From Streptomyces sp. MspMP-M5 (lineage in GTDB: Bacteria > Actinomycetota > Actinomycetes > Streptomycetales > Streptomycetaceae): a stretch of DNA of 64,000 bases. Numbering within the stretch: position 1 is the stretch's first letter; every line of letters starts with the position of its first letter. A program made the position numbers and the translations under genes. The notes under the pieces were generated by a model. That model saw nothing but the letters and a program-made list of their open reading frames with translations. It ran no database searches and had not been told where the DNA came from. The stretch is from assembly GCF_000373585.1 (NCBI RefSeq), contig NZ_KB891904.1, positions 1 through 64,000 on the forward strand, written 5' to 3'. Of this stretch, positions 45,531 to 54,348 are shown piece after piece.

Positions 45531-46556
45531 GTGACCGAGACAGTTCACGCCGATGTGCCCGTGAAGAACAGCCACCGAAACTTTTCTGCACCCGAGGTCG
45601 AGAGCGGCGGTCTCGCTGTCGGGAAATGGACCACTCGGGTGGACATCAGGTCGCTTTTGCCGGCCGACTCTCCCCGTGCGACTGGAGAGAACATCAAGCA
45701 CACCCGCTTGCTGGCCGAATCCGGGGCGCGGCTGCCACCCATCGTCGTGCAGCGCTCGACCATGCGCGTCATTGACGGAATGCACCGGCTGCGGGCAGCC
45801 GTGCTCCGCGGTGAGACCGAGATCGAGGTCCGGTTCTTCGACGGGGCGGAACAGGATTGCTTCCCCCTCGCGGTCAGGTCCAACATCGTGCACGGACTTC
45901 CGCTGTCCTTGGAGGAGCGCGCGGCGGCCGCCAAACGCATCATCCGTTCCCACGCCCAGTGGTCGAACCAGGCGATCGGCGAGGTGACGGGGCTGCACGC
46001 GAAGACGATTGCGGCGTTGCGACGGTCCACCGAGGGCGTGCCTCACGTGGATGCCCGGATCGGCAGGGACGGGCGGATCCGACCGCTCGACGGGGCGCAA
46101 GGACGCATGCTGGCCGGCGAATTGCTGGCTGAGCGCCCCGACGCCCCGCTGCGCCAGATCGCCCGTGCGGCGGGGGTGTCGCTGGGCACTGCCTCCGACG
46201 TGCGCCGGCGGATCCGCAGTGGCCAGGACCCGGTCCCGGCCGGACGGCGGACGGCCGCTGCGCCGTCACCGGCCGGGGGCACGGCACCGGGCAGCCGGCG
46301 CGGGGCGGCTGATCCGAGAGTCATGATGCAGAACCGGCGCGTCATGCTGTGGAAGCTGCGCAAGGATCCCTCACTGCGGTGCAACGAGGTCGGGCGCGCC
46401 CTGCTGCGCTGGCTGGAGGTTCAGGCAGTGGAGGGCGAGGAATGGGAGCGCCTGCTGGACAGCGTGCCGAGGCACTGTACGGCAGCCATCGCGGAACTGG
46501 CGCGGGGCTGTTCGGGGGTCTGGCAGGAATTCGCCGCACAACTGGAGCGGCGCTGA
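45531..46556 (+). CDS. StrR-like ParB-domain transcriptional activator
   Basis: Protein of 341 residues from GTG 45531, with GAGAGG upstream. The N-terminal ParB/sulfiredoxin-like domain has VDIRSLLPADSPR, LPPIVVQRSTMRVIDGMHRL and NIVHGLPLSLEER, a combination typical of StrR/NovG-type pathway regulators. A helix-turn-helix follows (NQAIGEVTGLHAKTIAALRR, about 145-165), with a second possible one near 200-225 (LRQIARAAGVSLGTASDVRRR). The C-terminal 100 residues after a Pro/Ala linker are helical. Such proteins activate antibiotic genes by binding long dyads with GTTC/GAAC ends. Two matching dyads lie at 32026-32054 and 47305-47337. It follows directly on the IS remnant. Confidence 0.85.
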   Translation: MTETVHADVPVKNSHRNFSAPEVESGGLAVGKWTTRVDIRSLLPADSPRATGENIKHTRLLAESGARLPPIVVQRSTMRVIDGMHRLRAAVLRGETEIEVRFFDGAEQDCFPLAVRSNIVHGLPLSLEERAAAAKRIIRSHAQWSNQAIGEVTGLHAKTIAALRRSTEGVPHVDARIGRDGRIRPLDGAQGRMLAGELLAERPDAPLRQIARAAGVSLGTASDVRRRIRSGQDPVPAGRRTAAAPSPAGGTAPGSRRGAADPRVMMQNRRVMLWKLRKDPSLRCNEVGRALLRWLEVQAVEGEEWERLLDSVPRHCTAAIAELARGCSGVWQEFAAQLERR

Positions 46557-46741
46557 CAGGCCGGTGCGTGACGTGTGCGAAGGGGCACGAGACTCTGCGG
46601 TGACGTCGAACCGGTTCCCAACAGTTCCCTTACGAGCTCTCTTGTAAACCAGGAAGAATGGCGATAGGAATTCGGCACAGATCTTGTCCGTGCCGGTCAG
46701 CCGTCACGTTCGGCCGACCCCGACTGCGAGTAGGTGCGGGG

Positions 46742-47236
46742 ATGACCAGAATTCCAGCCCCCCGGTGGGGCGAGGGCGCACTACCGCGAAGATTCGGTCA
46801 GCGTCTCAACCAGCTGATTTCCGACATCTATCCCGACGAACATACGCGCCCCGGATATGCCCGGTTGGCCAGAGAAGTCCGGCAAGCCACCGGAGGGACT
46901 ATTTCCGGGACGTATCTGTGGGAACTTGTGACCGGGAAAAAAGGGAATGTGACGCTCGATCAACTCGCTGTACTGGCCGAGTTCTTCGGAGTTCCCCCGG
47001 AGTACTTCCTCAACGATGAAGCGGCCGACCGAGTCGACTCCGAACTCGCGCCGGCGGGGGAACTGCGCCACGCCAAGGTCCGCAGTCTCGCGCTGCGTGC
47101 GGAAGGGCTCTCCATGGCAAACCTGGACGCACTGCTCATCATGGTGGACGAGGTACGCAGGATCCAGCGCCTCTCCAGCGCCGGAGGTGCCGCGAGGACA
47201 ACGGGTCCGAAGGGCGATGTCGCAGAACACGGCTGA
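46742..47236 (+). CDS. XRE-family helix-turn-helix regulator
   Basis: Protein of 164 residues from ATG 46742, preceded by a G-rich ribosome site (GTGCGGGG); an upstream in-frame start at 46658 would add a Cys/Arg-rich non-homologous segment. Residues about 15-80 form a Cro/C1-type DNA-binding domain (FGQRLNQLISDIYP, YARLAREVRQATGGTISGTYLWELVTG, VTLDQLAVLAEFFGVPPEYF). The rest is a helical tail that could dimerise. Related small actinobacterial regulators resemble EspR. It lies between the StrR-like gene and the GMC oxidoreductase and ends in a strong hairpin, so it is probably its own unit. Its target is unknown; the dyad 70 bases past its stop is one candidate. Confidence 0.8.
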   Translation: MTRIPAPRWGEGALPRRFGQRLNQLISDIYPDEHTRPGYARLAREVRQATGGTISGTYLWELVTGKKGNVTLDQLAVLAEFFGVPPEYFLNDEAADRVDSELAPAGELRHAKVRSLALRAEGLSMANLDALLIMVDEVRRIQRLSSAGGAARTTGPKGDVAEHG

Positions 47237-47243
47237 AGCCGCG

Positions 47244-47284
47244 CGAGGTCGCTCTGCCATACACCGGGCGGCAGAGCGACCTCG
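47244..47284 (+). terminator. Hairpin after XRE regulator
   Basis: Perfect 15-base inverted repeat (47244-47258 and 47270-47284) with an 11-base loop, eight bases after the XRE stop. This should be a strong terminator. Confidence 0.85.
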
Positions 47285-47304
47285 TGATCCCGTCACGGGA
47301 GGTG

Positions 47305-47337
47305 GTGTTCAACCCGGGAAATTCCCTGGTTGAACAC
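47305..47337. promoter_or_regulatory. 33-base StrR-like operator dyad upstream of GMC gene
   Basis: Near-perfect palindrome: outer arms GTGTTCAACC / GGTTGAACAC are perfect, and an inner GGGAA-A-TTCCC is also symmetrical, leaving a single mismatched pair. Read as GTTCAAC-N15-GTTGAAC it has the same arms and spacing as the dyad at 32026-32054. It lies about 270 bases before the GMC start, just past a terminator, where a promoter for the GMC gene would be expected. Confidence 0.7.
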
Positions 47338-47606
47338 GAGTGGCGCGGGCGGGCGTGACGCTGACGTACACGGCTCCCGTACCGACGGGACTGCCCCAGC
47401 CCGTCGGAAACCGACGTCGGTGCAGCCCGACTTTCGACCTTGCCCGCACTCGGGTGAGCGCTCGACACTTCTTGACGCTCTCGCTCGTCACACGAGATTC
47501 CCACCTGTGGAGATGCGGAACGACAAAATCCTTCACAGGCGCAACGGCGCAACGGCGCCACAGCGGTACACCAGAAGTGTCTTCCACAAGGAAAAGAGGC
47601 CGAACT

Positions 47607-48947
47607 GTGCTGGATACGGCGGTAATCGGGGCTGGAATGGCGGGGGCGGCGGTGGCAGCCGAATTGGCGCGAGCCGGTCGCGACTACATGGTGTTGGAGG
47701 CGGGCCCGAACCGAGGACGCCGGCACATCGCCGCAGACGAAGACTCCGCTCACCTGGCCGACCCGGCGCAGGATCCGTCCTTCGCCCCGTTCCTCGCGCA
47801 GCCCGGCACACTGTACGGCCCGATGTCCGGGTACCGGCGACGCCTCGGCGGGCGGAGCCTGTACTGGCGCGGGATCTGCCTGCGCGTCGAGGACGACGTC
47901 TTGCGCGAGTGGCCGGTCGAGGTACAGCGCGCTTTGCTGGGAACCGGCGACGAGCCGGGACTCTACGCGCGAACCGAGGCGGCCCTGCAGACGTGGTGCG
48001 GGGGAGTCGGGCTGACACGGGCCCGCACCGCGACGGAGGAGACGATGGTGAAGGAACTGGCCGGGCTCGGATACCCGGCCGTGCCGACTCCCCGGGCGAT
48101 ACGGATGTTGGGGCAGGGGCGTTGGGAGGCGTACTCCCCGGTCGCCGACCTGCCGCCGGAGCGTGTCCTTGCGGGGCATCGTGTCACTGCCGTGCGCAAG
48201 CGAGCCGGTGGCGGCTACTCGCTGGTCCTCGACGACGGTGACGACTCCGCACTCGATGCCCGGCACGTCGTCCTGTGCGCGGGCACCGTCGGCAACATCG
48301 AACTCGTCGACGGCCTGCTGCACGGTCGCAGCCCGCAACCGCGGCGATACTCCCTCGTCGACCACATGGCCTGCGGGATGCTCGTCGTGCACTGCGACGG
48401 TCAGCACGAGGCGATGGAGTCCTCGGTGCACGCGGGATTCGATGCGCCGTCCCGCTCCAATCTGATCGTTGAACGCCAACGGCACGGCGAAGGGGTCCTC
48501 CTGGACGCCTGGACCATGGGGGAGCAACCGCCGCAGGCGACGTCCACCGTCGTGATCGGCGACGCGACGAGCATCGTCCTGGAGCCCCCGGCCCGTGCCG
48601 CTCTGGACGTGGTACGCCGGGAACAGCGCAATCTGCTGGGGAAACTGGCCGGGCTCACCGGGCTCACCGCGCGCTTCCGCCAGGAGTACGTCTCCTTCGA
48701 CGAAGCCCTGGCCCAGGCCGAGGCGCAACCGGGCACCGCCGTGGTCTACGACGCCAGTATCGGGGAACTCGACCACGAGAGCGGAGGCATGGCGCTGGAC
48801 GGGGAGCACGTAGACGTCAGCGGACAGCTACGGGAAGCCCCTGGCGTGGCCGTCGCCGGTCCGTGCCTCTTCCCCCGGGCAGGAGCGGCCAACCCGAGCC
48901 TCACCACGCTGGCTCTGGCGCCGTACGTCGTCCAGCGCCTGCACTGA
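47607..48947 (+). CDS. GMC-like FAD-dependent oxidoreductase
   Basis: Protein of 446 residues. The start at GTG 47607 is chosen because AGAGG lies seven bases upstream and the FAD-binding strand begins at once (TAVIGAGMAGAAVAAELARAG); longer in-frame extensions would cross the dyad region. The second FAD element is VLEAGPNRG, and the glycine-rich RRLGGRSLYWRGI matches the GMC loop. The C-terminal NPSLTTLALAPYVVQRL is the usual GMC ending, though the signature His/Asn pair could not be placed with certainty. Members oxidise alcohols or sugars. It stands alone behind a StrR-like dyad, and an acidic-to-neutral gap of 840 bases follows. Substrate unknown. Confidence 0.8.
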   Translation: MLDTAVIGAGMAGAAVAAELARAGRDYMVLEAGPNRGRRHIAADEDSAHLADPAQDPSFAPFLAQPGTLYGPMSGYRRRLGGRSLYWRGICLRVEDDVLREWPVEVQRALLGTGDEPGLYARTEAALQTWCGGVGLTRARTATEETMVKELAGLGYPAVPTPRAIRMLGQGRWEAYSPVADLPPERVLAGHRVTAVRKRAGGGYSLVLDDGDDSALDARHVVLCAGTVGNIELVDGLLHGRSPQPRRYSLVDHMACGMLVVHCDGQHEAMESSVHAGFDAPSRSNLIVERQRHGEGVLLDAWTMGEQPPQATSTVVIGDATSIVLEPPARAALDVVRREQRNLLGKLAGLTGLTARFRQEYVSFDEALAQAEAQPGTAVVYDASIGELDHESGGMALDGEHVDVSGQLREAPGVAVAGPCLFPRAGAANPSLTTLALAPYVVQRLH

Positions 48948-49789
48948 CGCCGTGCGCTGCGCGCCCAGGGGCAGCCTTCGAGAAAACGGGCCGCCGCCGG
49001 CCTCGTGCCCGGGGCGAACCCACCGGTATGTCCCGCCGCCTCTCGCAACACCGAAGGCATTCCGCCACGTCGTTGCGATTCCTGCGCCGCTGCCTTCGAT
49101 GTCCGTTGAGGAAGTCGCCGCCTTCGCGTCGGCGTGCGCTTCGGGACCAAGAGGATTTTCTCGAAGTACCGCATGGCCGGCAGCGCGCGGTCGACGCCAA
49201 TGGGGCCACCGGTCGGGCCACCTTGCTGCACGGTCCCCTCACATCAAAGCTGTCTGGTACAACGTTGGTTGGGACGGTAGGGTCGGCGACGATCACAGGA
49301 ACCGCACTTCATCGGCCATGTGTCTCGCAAGCCCTTACCGGCAGCTATGAGGAACTGCTTGAAAAAGTTCCGGCAGCATGGCAGTTGCTCATCGGCTGCC
49401 TCCGATATGAGCGTGTGGGGGATTATGCAGAATGGCACGTCGGGTGACCCCGAAATCCCCTGGGACGCGGCGGTGTCCGAGTCCGCGAACCCGGTGCAAT
49501 CGTCTGTACGGCCGGACGCATTTCAGGTTCCGGGGCATCCGGGATTTCCGGAGGAACATCGTTCATGGGCCGGCCGACTTCCGGGCCGGTCCTGCGGAAC
49601 GACCGTGCGGACAGCGATGCCGGGTGTTCCGCGGCCCCGGCCGAGCCACCGGTGACCGCGCAGCCGCGAGGGGCCGGGAGACGTCGGGGCGCCCCGACCA
49701 CCTTGTGGGAGGCAGGTGTTGCGGGCCCCGGTTCGGGCCGCTGATGAGCGAACGGCCCCACCACTGACACCGAGCAAGGAGCCAAGCGC
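48948..49789. other. Intergenic region before the ABC transporter
   Basis: About 840 bases without a convincing gene. A frame of 111 codons from GTG 49320 is open but has an irregular composition and no good ribosome site, so I do not call it. The stretch 49230-49450 is less G+C-rich than its surroundings and is the likeliest place for the promoter of the ABC operon. The ribosome site of the ATPase (AAGGAG) is at its right end. Confidence 0.5.
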
Positions 49790-50779
49790 ATGATCGAGGT
49801 CACCGGCCTCGGCCGAGTCTTCGTCAAAAGGGGGCGGAAGGCGAAACGCGACAGGCAGGGCGGACCGGCGGCGCGCAACAGCCGTATCGTCGCGCTGGAC
49901 GGCGTGAACCTTTCCGTTCCCGAGGGCGAGACCCACGGCATCCTCGGGCCCAACGGGGCGGGCAAGACCACCCTCGTGAAGATTCTCAGCACCATGCTCC
50001 TGCCGACCTCCGGCCGGGCGCTGGTCGCGGGACACGATGTGACAGCGGAGGCGGACCGGGTCCGCCGCCGCATCGGGATCGTCTTCGGCGGCGATCACGG
50101 CCTCTACACCCGGATCACCGCCCGCCAGAACCTGGCGTTCTGGGCGACGATGTACCGCGTCGACGCAAGTGCGGTCAAGCGACGCAGCCAGGAACTGCTG
50201 GAACGGGTGGGGCTCGCCGACCGGGCCGACGAGCCCGTGGAGGGCTTCTCTCGCGGCATGCGACAGCGGCTGCACCTGGCGCGGGGCCTGATCGGTGACC
50301 CGGCCGTGTTGTTCCTCGACGAGCCCACCATGGGCATGGACCCCCTCGCCACCCGTGACTTCCGGGACCTGGTCCACGAGCTGAAGGCCGAGGGACGCAC
50401 CATCTTGCTCACCACACACGACATGTCCGAGGCGGAGGCCCTGTGCGACCGGGTGTCCCTCGTCGACCACGGAACGGTCCTCGTGACCGAGCCGACCGCC
50501 ACCATCGGACAGATGCTCTCCGGGCACGACCGCATCGACATCACCCTGCGCGAGGAGCAGTCGCATCTGCTGGCCGAACTCGCCGGCCTGTCCCAGGTGG
50601 AGCGGGTCGACAAGCTCTCGGAACCGGGAACCGCACGGATCCACACCACATCGGCGGACGCGAACCCCGCCGTACTGCGCTGGTTGCTGGACGCGGGTGT
50701 CGACACCCTGCGGACGGGGCGGCCCACCCTGGAAGAGGTCTACGTCCATCTCGTGGGGAACCGGGGGCTGACCGTATGA
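49790..50779 (+). CDS. ABC transporter ATP-binding protein
   Basis: ATPase of 329 residues. Walker A GPNGAGKTT, signature motif FSRGMRQRL (Arg in place of the usual Gly-Gly pair context), Walker B VLFLDEPTMGMD and the switch His in LTTHDMSEAE are all present. A basic insert at 12-32 (KRGRKAKRDRQGG) precedes the first strand of the fold. It matches the DrrA/NatA-type exporters of drugs and natural products. It forms an operon with two permeases that start by ATGA overlaps, giving a heterodimeric channel. Cargo is unknown; it could export the product of either neighbouring pathway. Confidence 0.93.
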   Translation: MIEVTGLGRVFVKRGRKAKRDRQGGPAARNSRIVALDGVNLSVPEGETHGILGPNGAGKTTLVKILSTMLLPTSGRALVAGHDVTAEADRVRRRIGIVFGGDHGLYTRITARQNLAFWATMYRVDASAVKRRSQELLERVGLADRADEPVEGFSRGMRQRLHLARGLIGDPAVLFLDEPTMGMDPLATRDFRDLVHELKAEGRTILLTTHDMSEAEALCDRVSLVDHGTVLVTEPTATIGQMLSGHDRIDITLREEQSHLLAELAGLSQVERVDKLSEPGTARIHTTSADANPAVLRWLLDAGVDTLRTGRPTLEEVYVHLVGNRGLTV

Positions 50780-51549
50780 GCGTGCGCGTCATGGCGGCGG
50801 CGGCCAAAGTGCAGTGGAACACCAGCCGGCGGGCCCCCGAGCACATGTCGATCCTCATCACGGCGCCGGTGATGTCCGTGATCTTCCTGTCCATCGTGCG
50901 GTACAACGACCGCGACGACCTCGTGGCCAACGCCGTCATCGGTACCGGGCTGTTCGGCATCTGGTTCGTGGCCGTCGACGTTGCCGGCGGCGTCATCCAG
51001 AACGAGCGCTGGATGTCCACGTTGGATCTCGTCCTCGCGGCACCGCGGGCCTTCGCCCTGGTCGTCTGCGGACGCATCCTGCCGGTGATGCTGATCGGCG
51101 CCCTCACCCTGCTGGAGTCCTGGCTGGTGGCCACAGTGGGCTTCGGGGCCCACCTGTCCGTGCGGCACCCCGGCATCGCGCTGGCCGCCCTGACCGTGAC
51201 GTTGCTCGCCACCGCGTGCACGGCCACGATGCTGGCGACGTTCTTCGTGATCAGCCGCGATACGACGATCTACCAGAACGCGCTGAGCTATCCCTTCTAC
51301 ATCCTCGGCGGCGTAGTGTTCCCGCTCTCCGTGCTGCCGGACTGGATCCAGCCCGTGGGGCGAGTCATCTTCCTGTCCTGGTCGGCCGACCTGTTACGCG
51401 ACAGCCTGGCCGGTGACGAAGTCCATGACGTGGTGCCGCGCCTGGGGGCGATCGCGGGCCTGGGCGCCGTCGCGCTCCTCCTCGGCATCGTCCTCATCCG
51501 CAAGGCAGCCGACCGCGCCCGGCGCACCGGGATGGTGAGCCTGGCATGA
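50776..51549 (+). CDS. ABC-2 type permease, subunit 1
   Basis: Membrane protein of 257 residues from ATG 50776, overlapping the ATPase stop. About six hydrophobic segments are visible, including ILITAPVMSVIFLSIV and IALAALTVTLLATAC, and the ending SYPFYILGGVVFPLSVLP is typical of ABC-2 permeases. Codon 207 is TTA (51394-51396), read by the bldA tRNA in streptomycetes. Its stop overlaps the second permease by ATGA. Confidence 0.9.
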   Translation: MSVRVMAAAAKVQWNTSRRAPEHMSILITAPVMSVIFLSIVRYNDRDDLVANAVIGTGLFGIWFVAVDVAGGVIQNERWMSTLDLVLAAPRAFALVVCGRILPVMLIGALTLLESWLVATVGFGAHLSVRHPGIALAALTVTLLATACTATMLATFFVISRDTTIYQNALSYPFYILGGVVFPLSVLPDWIQPVGRVIFLSWSADLLRDSLAGDEVHDVVPRLGAIAGLGAVALLLGIVLIRKAADRARRTGMVSLA

Positions 51550-52337
51550 CGGTGAAGCAGGTCATCGGCCATGCCGCCGTCGTGGGCTTCGCCGAGTTCA
51601 AGCATGTGTACACCCTCAAGACGTGGCTGACGGGATGGATGCTGCGCCTGGTCAGCCAGGTGGTCTTCTTCGGCCTGGTGGGCAAGATGGCCGGCGACCA
51701 CATCACCGCCGACTACGTCCTGTTGGGCAACGCGGTGACGGTCATCGCGATCGAGGCCACGCTCGTGATCACCACGGCGACGCTGGAGCGGTTCCAAGGG
51801 ACCTACCCCATGCTCATCGTCTCGCCCACGAACATGGGGCTGGTGTACCTCGGCCGCGGTCTGCACTGGGTCGCGGCCGGACTGGGCAGTTCCGTCCTGG
51901 TCTTCGCGCTCGTGTGGGGCCTGTTCCGGCCCGACTGGAACTGGCGGGCGGCGGTGGCCGCCCTGCCGTGCCTGGCACTGATCGGGATCAGCGCCTATGC
52001 GTACGGGACGTTCCTGGCCGCGTGCTCGCTGCGCCACCACAAGTTCCGCTGGCTGTACCTCAACTTCGGCTTCACGCTCCTGATGACCTTCTGCGGTGCG
52101 AACGTTCCGCGGTCGTTCTGGCCCACACCGATCGAGTGGGCCACAGAGGTACTGCCCCTTACGCACGGACTCACCGCCATGCGCACCCTGGCGGCCGCCG
52201 GCCCGTTCTCCGTCGTCGTCGGCCAACTCGGGCTTGAGATCTGCGTCGCAGGTCTGTGGGCGGCGCTGACGCTGGTGTTCTTCGAACGCATCGCGGGCAA
52301 GGGCCGGCGGGACGGGTCGCTGAACTTCACGTCGTGA
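51546..52337 (+). CDS. ABC-2 type permease, subunit 2
   Basis: Membrane protein of 263 residues with about six hydrophobic segments (for example LRLVSQVVFFGLVGKM, VTVIAIEATLVITTAT and a C-terminal LEICVAGLWAALTLVFF). The conserved ABC-2 block before the last helices contains WATEVLPLTHGLTAMR. It forms the second half of the exporter encoded with the two preceding genes. A strong hairpin follows 92 bases after the stop. Confidence 0.9.
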   Translation: MTVKQVIGHAAVVGFAEFKHVYTLKTWLTGWMLRLVSQVVFFGLVGKMAGDHITADYVLLGNAVTVIAIEATLVITTATLERFQGTYPMLIVSPTNMGLVYLGRGLHWVAAGLGSSVLVFALVWGLFRPDWNWRAAVAALPCLALIGISAYAYGTFLAACSLRHHKFRWLYLNFGFTLLMTFCGANVPRSFWPTPIEWATEVLPLTHGLTAMRTLAAAGPFSVVVGQLGLEICVAGLWAALTLVFFERIAGKGRRDGSLNFTS

Positions 52338-52428
52338 CGGCCCCGGTGTGACGCCGGGGAGCAGCCAGGCACCGCAGCCCCGCGGGGATGCGCCGGGCGG
52401 GAGGGCGCCGTGAGGGCAGCTGTCCCTG

Positions 52429-52459
52429 TCGGGCGGCCCGATCGCATCGGGCCGCCCGA
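52429..52459 (+). terminator. Hairpin after ABC operon
   Basis: Perfect 14-base stem (TCGGGCGGCCCGAT and its complement) with a 3-base loop. It separates the ABC operon from the following genes. Confidence 0.85.
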
Positions 52460-52512
52460 AGCCGTGTGCGGCCCGCTTTGAACTCTGCCGTCACCGAAGG
52501 GCCCCGGTCAGT

Positions 52513-52549
52513 GCGCCGAAATCCCCTCCCCGGGCGTCGCGCCGAAATC
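52513..52549 (+). repeat. Pair of 11-base direct repeats upstream of the small ORF
   Basis: GCGCCGAAATC occurs at 52513-52523 and 52539-52549, a period of 26 bases. It lies in the 290-base region between the ABC terminator and the small gene at 52748, so it could be an activator site. It may equally be chance. Confidence 0.35.
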
Positions 52550-52747
52550 GATTCCGCCCATGGCAAGGACCTCCGGCCACACGCCCGACTGTTCACCGTG
52601 CGGGTCGGCGGGCTTCTTTTCACCCGTCAACACCGCCCATCTCCATACGGTTTTCGCCGCACACGTCGGCAATTTTTTCCTGACCGGAATTATCGAACGA
52701 GAGAAATGCGGTGTACTCTCGCCAGAAGTCTTCTCCATGGAGGCGTC

Positions 52748-53164
52748 ATGAAGGATTCGCCGACCGTGATGGTTCCACCGGCCGTCGGAGAAATCACCGT
52801 TCCCAGCGGGCGCCAACGACGCCGAGGCTTGCACCAGGTCCCCTGGCTTCCACCATCGCGGGCCGGCGGGATATCCCATCTCTTCGGTGATTCCCTATTC
52901 TCGGAAAAGGAGCCGGAGTTACCGGATTCTGCCACCGGGCCCCGCTCTTCGAGGCCGAGCCTTTCCTCTTCGCCTTCGGCACCGGAGGGCCACCGTCGTG
53001 GCGAGCCCGTTGGGAAACGCGGGGACCGGCAAGCAGCCCGCCTGACGGTGCCGTGCCTCGACGCCGAGCTGTGCGGCCCGCACCAGCCATGGCGCACGGA
53101 CGATCACCAGAGCACCGGTCAGCGGCCGTTCCCGTGGTATCTCCATCCGACCAGCACTCCCTGA
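52748..53164 (+). CDS. Possible small protein of unknown function
   Basis: Open frame of 138 residues with a textbook GGAGG five bases before ATG 52748, ending 15 bases before the oxidase gene. The first 60 residues are mixed (MKDSPTVMVPPAVGEITV, then a basic RQRRR, then HQVPWLPPSRAGGISHLFGD). The rest is rich in Ser, Pro, Gly and Arg. No domain, signal peptide or membrane segment is evident. Codon use is less G+C-biased than in its neighbours and codon 58 is TTA (52919-52921). It may be a recently acquired or peptide-precursor-like gene, or a leader translated ahead of the oxidase. I do not recognise it, and it could be a non-coding frame with a chance ribosome site. Confidence 0.4.
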   Translation: MKDSPTVMVPPAVGEITVPSGRQRRRGLHQVPWLPPSRAGGISHLFGDSLFSEKEPELPDSATGPRSSRPSLSSSPSAPEGHRRGEPVGKRGDRQAARLTVPCLDAELCGPHQPWRTDDHQSTGQRPFPWYLHPTSTP

Positions 53165-53179
53165 AAGGAAGACGGCCCG

Positions 53180-54331
53180 ATGAGCCGCAACATCCGTGTT
53201 GACGTGGCAGTGGTGGGCAATGGCCTGATCGGCATGTCGACCGCCCTTCATCTGCGTCGCAGGTATCTGTCCGTCGCGGTCATCGGGGGGACGACGCAGG
53301 GGCGCGCGTCCACCGCAGCCGCAGGGATGCTCACCCCGGCATGCGAGTACGACCCCTGGATGCCGGAACCCTTCTACGAGTTACTGCACGAGGGACTCGA
53401 CTACTACCCCCACTTCCTGTCCGCTTTCGGCTTCGCTCCCGAGACGGTTGGATACCGCTCCACTGATTTCACCCTGCTGGACCTCGTGGAACGCCCGGAC
53501 AGCCTTCAGCCCCGCACACAGTGGATGGACAAGTACGGCATCGAGAACAGGTGGCTCAGCGCCGCGGAAGTCTGCGACATGGAGCCGCAGTTGTCCCCCC
53601 GAGCCTTCCGCGGAGCCATCCGCATCAAGGGGGAAGCGGTGGTCAATCCACGGGCCCTGCTCCAAGCGATGACGGACTGGGCGTCCGAGGAGGGCAGCCA
53701 GGTGTTCGGCGGTGGCCTGGCCGGGGTCGGTGACGAGCAGGACCGGCTGCGCCTGACCACGAGCGAGGGCGACACGATCGTCGCCGACCGGGTGGTCATC
53801 GCGGCGGGTTCGTGGAGCGGACAGGTGGGCCGCGCCTTCGGCCTGCAGATCCCGGTCTGCCCGGTGAAGGGGCAGATCCTACGGCTGGCCGGCCCGCCCG
53901 GACTCCTGCGCAGCGTGGTGTTCATGCCCAGCGGTGGCTGCGGATCGATCGTCTCGCGGTCGCCCGGCGAATACATCGTGGGCACGAGCGAGGAGTACCT
54001 ACGGCCGGAGGCGGACAACACGGCCGGCGTGGTCGGTGCCGTCCTCAGCCGGCTGTGCGCCGTCGTCCCCGAGGCGGCGGAGTGGCGCATCGACGAAATG
54101 TGGAGCGGATTCCGCCCCATGACCTCGGACGAACTCCCCATCGTCGGCCGCGCCGACGACCCCAGGATCGTGGTGGCAACGGGACATCACCGCAACGGGG
54201 TGCTGCTCACCCCCGTCACGGGCCGGCTCGTGGCGGCACTGGTCGACGACGAGGCCCCCGGCCTGAGCCTGGACCGCTTCCGCTACGGGCGCCCGCTGCG
54301 CCCGCACACCCGATTCGCCACCAAGTACTGA
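53180..54331 (+). CDS. FAD-dependent amino acid oxidase of DAO/ThiO type
   Basis: Protein of 383 residues. The N-terminal FAD site is VAVVGNGLIGMSTALHLRRR, followed by AAAGMLTPACEYDPW, the stretch that contacts FAD in glycine oxidases. The C-terminal signature is WSGFRPMTSDELPIVGR with VATGHHRNGVLLTPVTG, the usual ThiO/DAO ending. Such enzymes oxidise glycine, sarcosine or D-amino acids to imino or keto acids with H2O2. No other thiamine genes are nearby, so a role in secondary metabolism is likelier than thiamine synthesis. Codon 68 is TTA (53381-53383). It is 17 bases before the following unknown gene, so the two are cotranscribed. Confidence 0.85.
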   Translation: MSRNIRVDVAVVGNGLIGMSTALHLRRRYLSVAVIGGTTQGRASTAAAGMLTPACEYDPWMPEPFYELLHEGLDYYPHFLSAFGFAPETVGYRSTDFTLLDLVERPDSLQPRTQWMDKYGIENRWLSAAEVCDMEPQLSPRAFRGAIRIKGEAVVNPRALLQAMTDWASEEGSQVFGGGLAGVGDEQDRLRLTTSEGDTIVADRVVIAAGSWSGQVGRAFGLQIPVCPVKGQILRLAGPPGLLRSVVFMPSGGCGSIVSRSPGEYIVGTSEEYLRPEADNTAGVVGAVLSRLCAVVPEAAEWRIDEMWSGFRPMTSDELPIVGRADDPRIVVATGHHRNGVLLTPVTGRLVAALVDDEAPGLSLDRFRYGRPLRPHTRFATKY

Positions 54332-54348
54332 CGGGCCCGGAGATTGCC

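Noticed and set aside
48746..49231. Minus-strand frame containing a protein-like stretch (RYFEKILLVPKR)
   Set aside because: The stretch is short, the remainder is Arg-rich, the frame overlaps the GMC gene, and no family could be recognised.
49320..49655. 111-codon frame before the ABC operon, possible small peptide gene
   Set aside because: No good ribosome site, irregular composition, and several competing frames of similar length in the same stretch.
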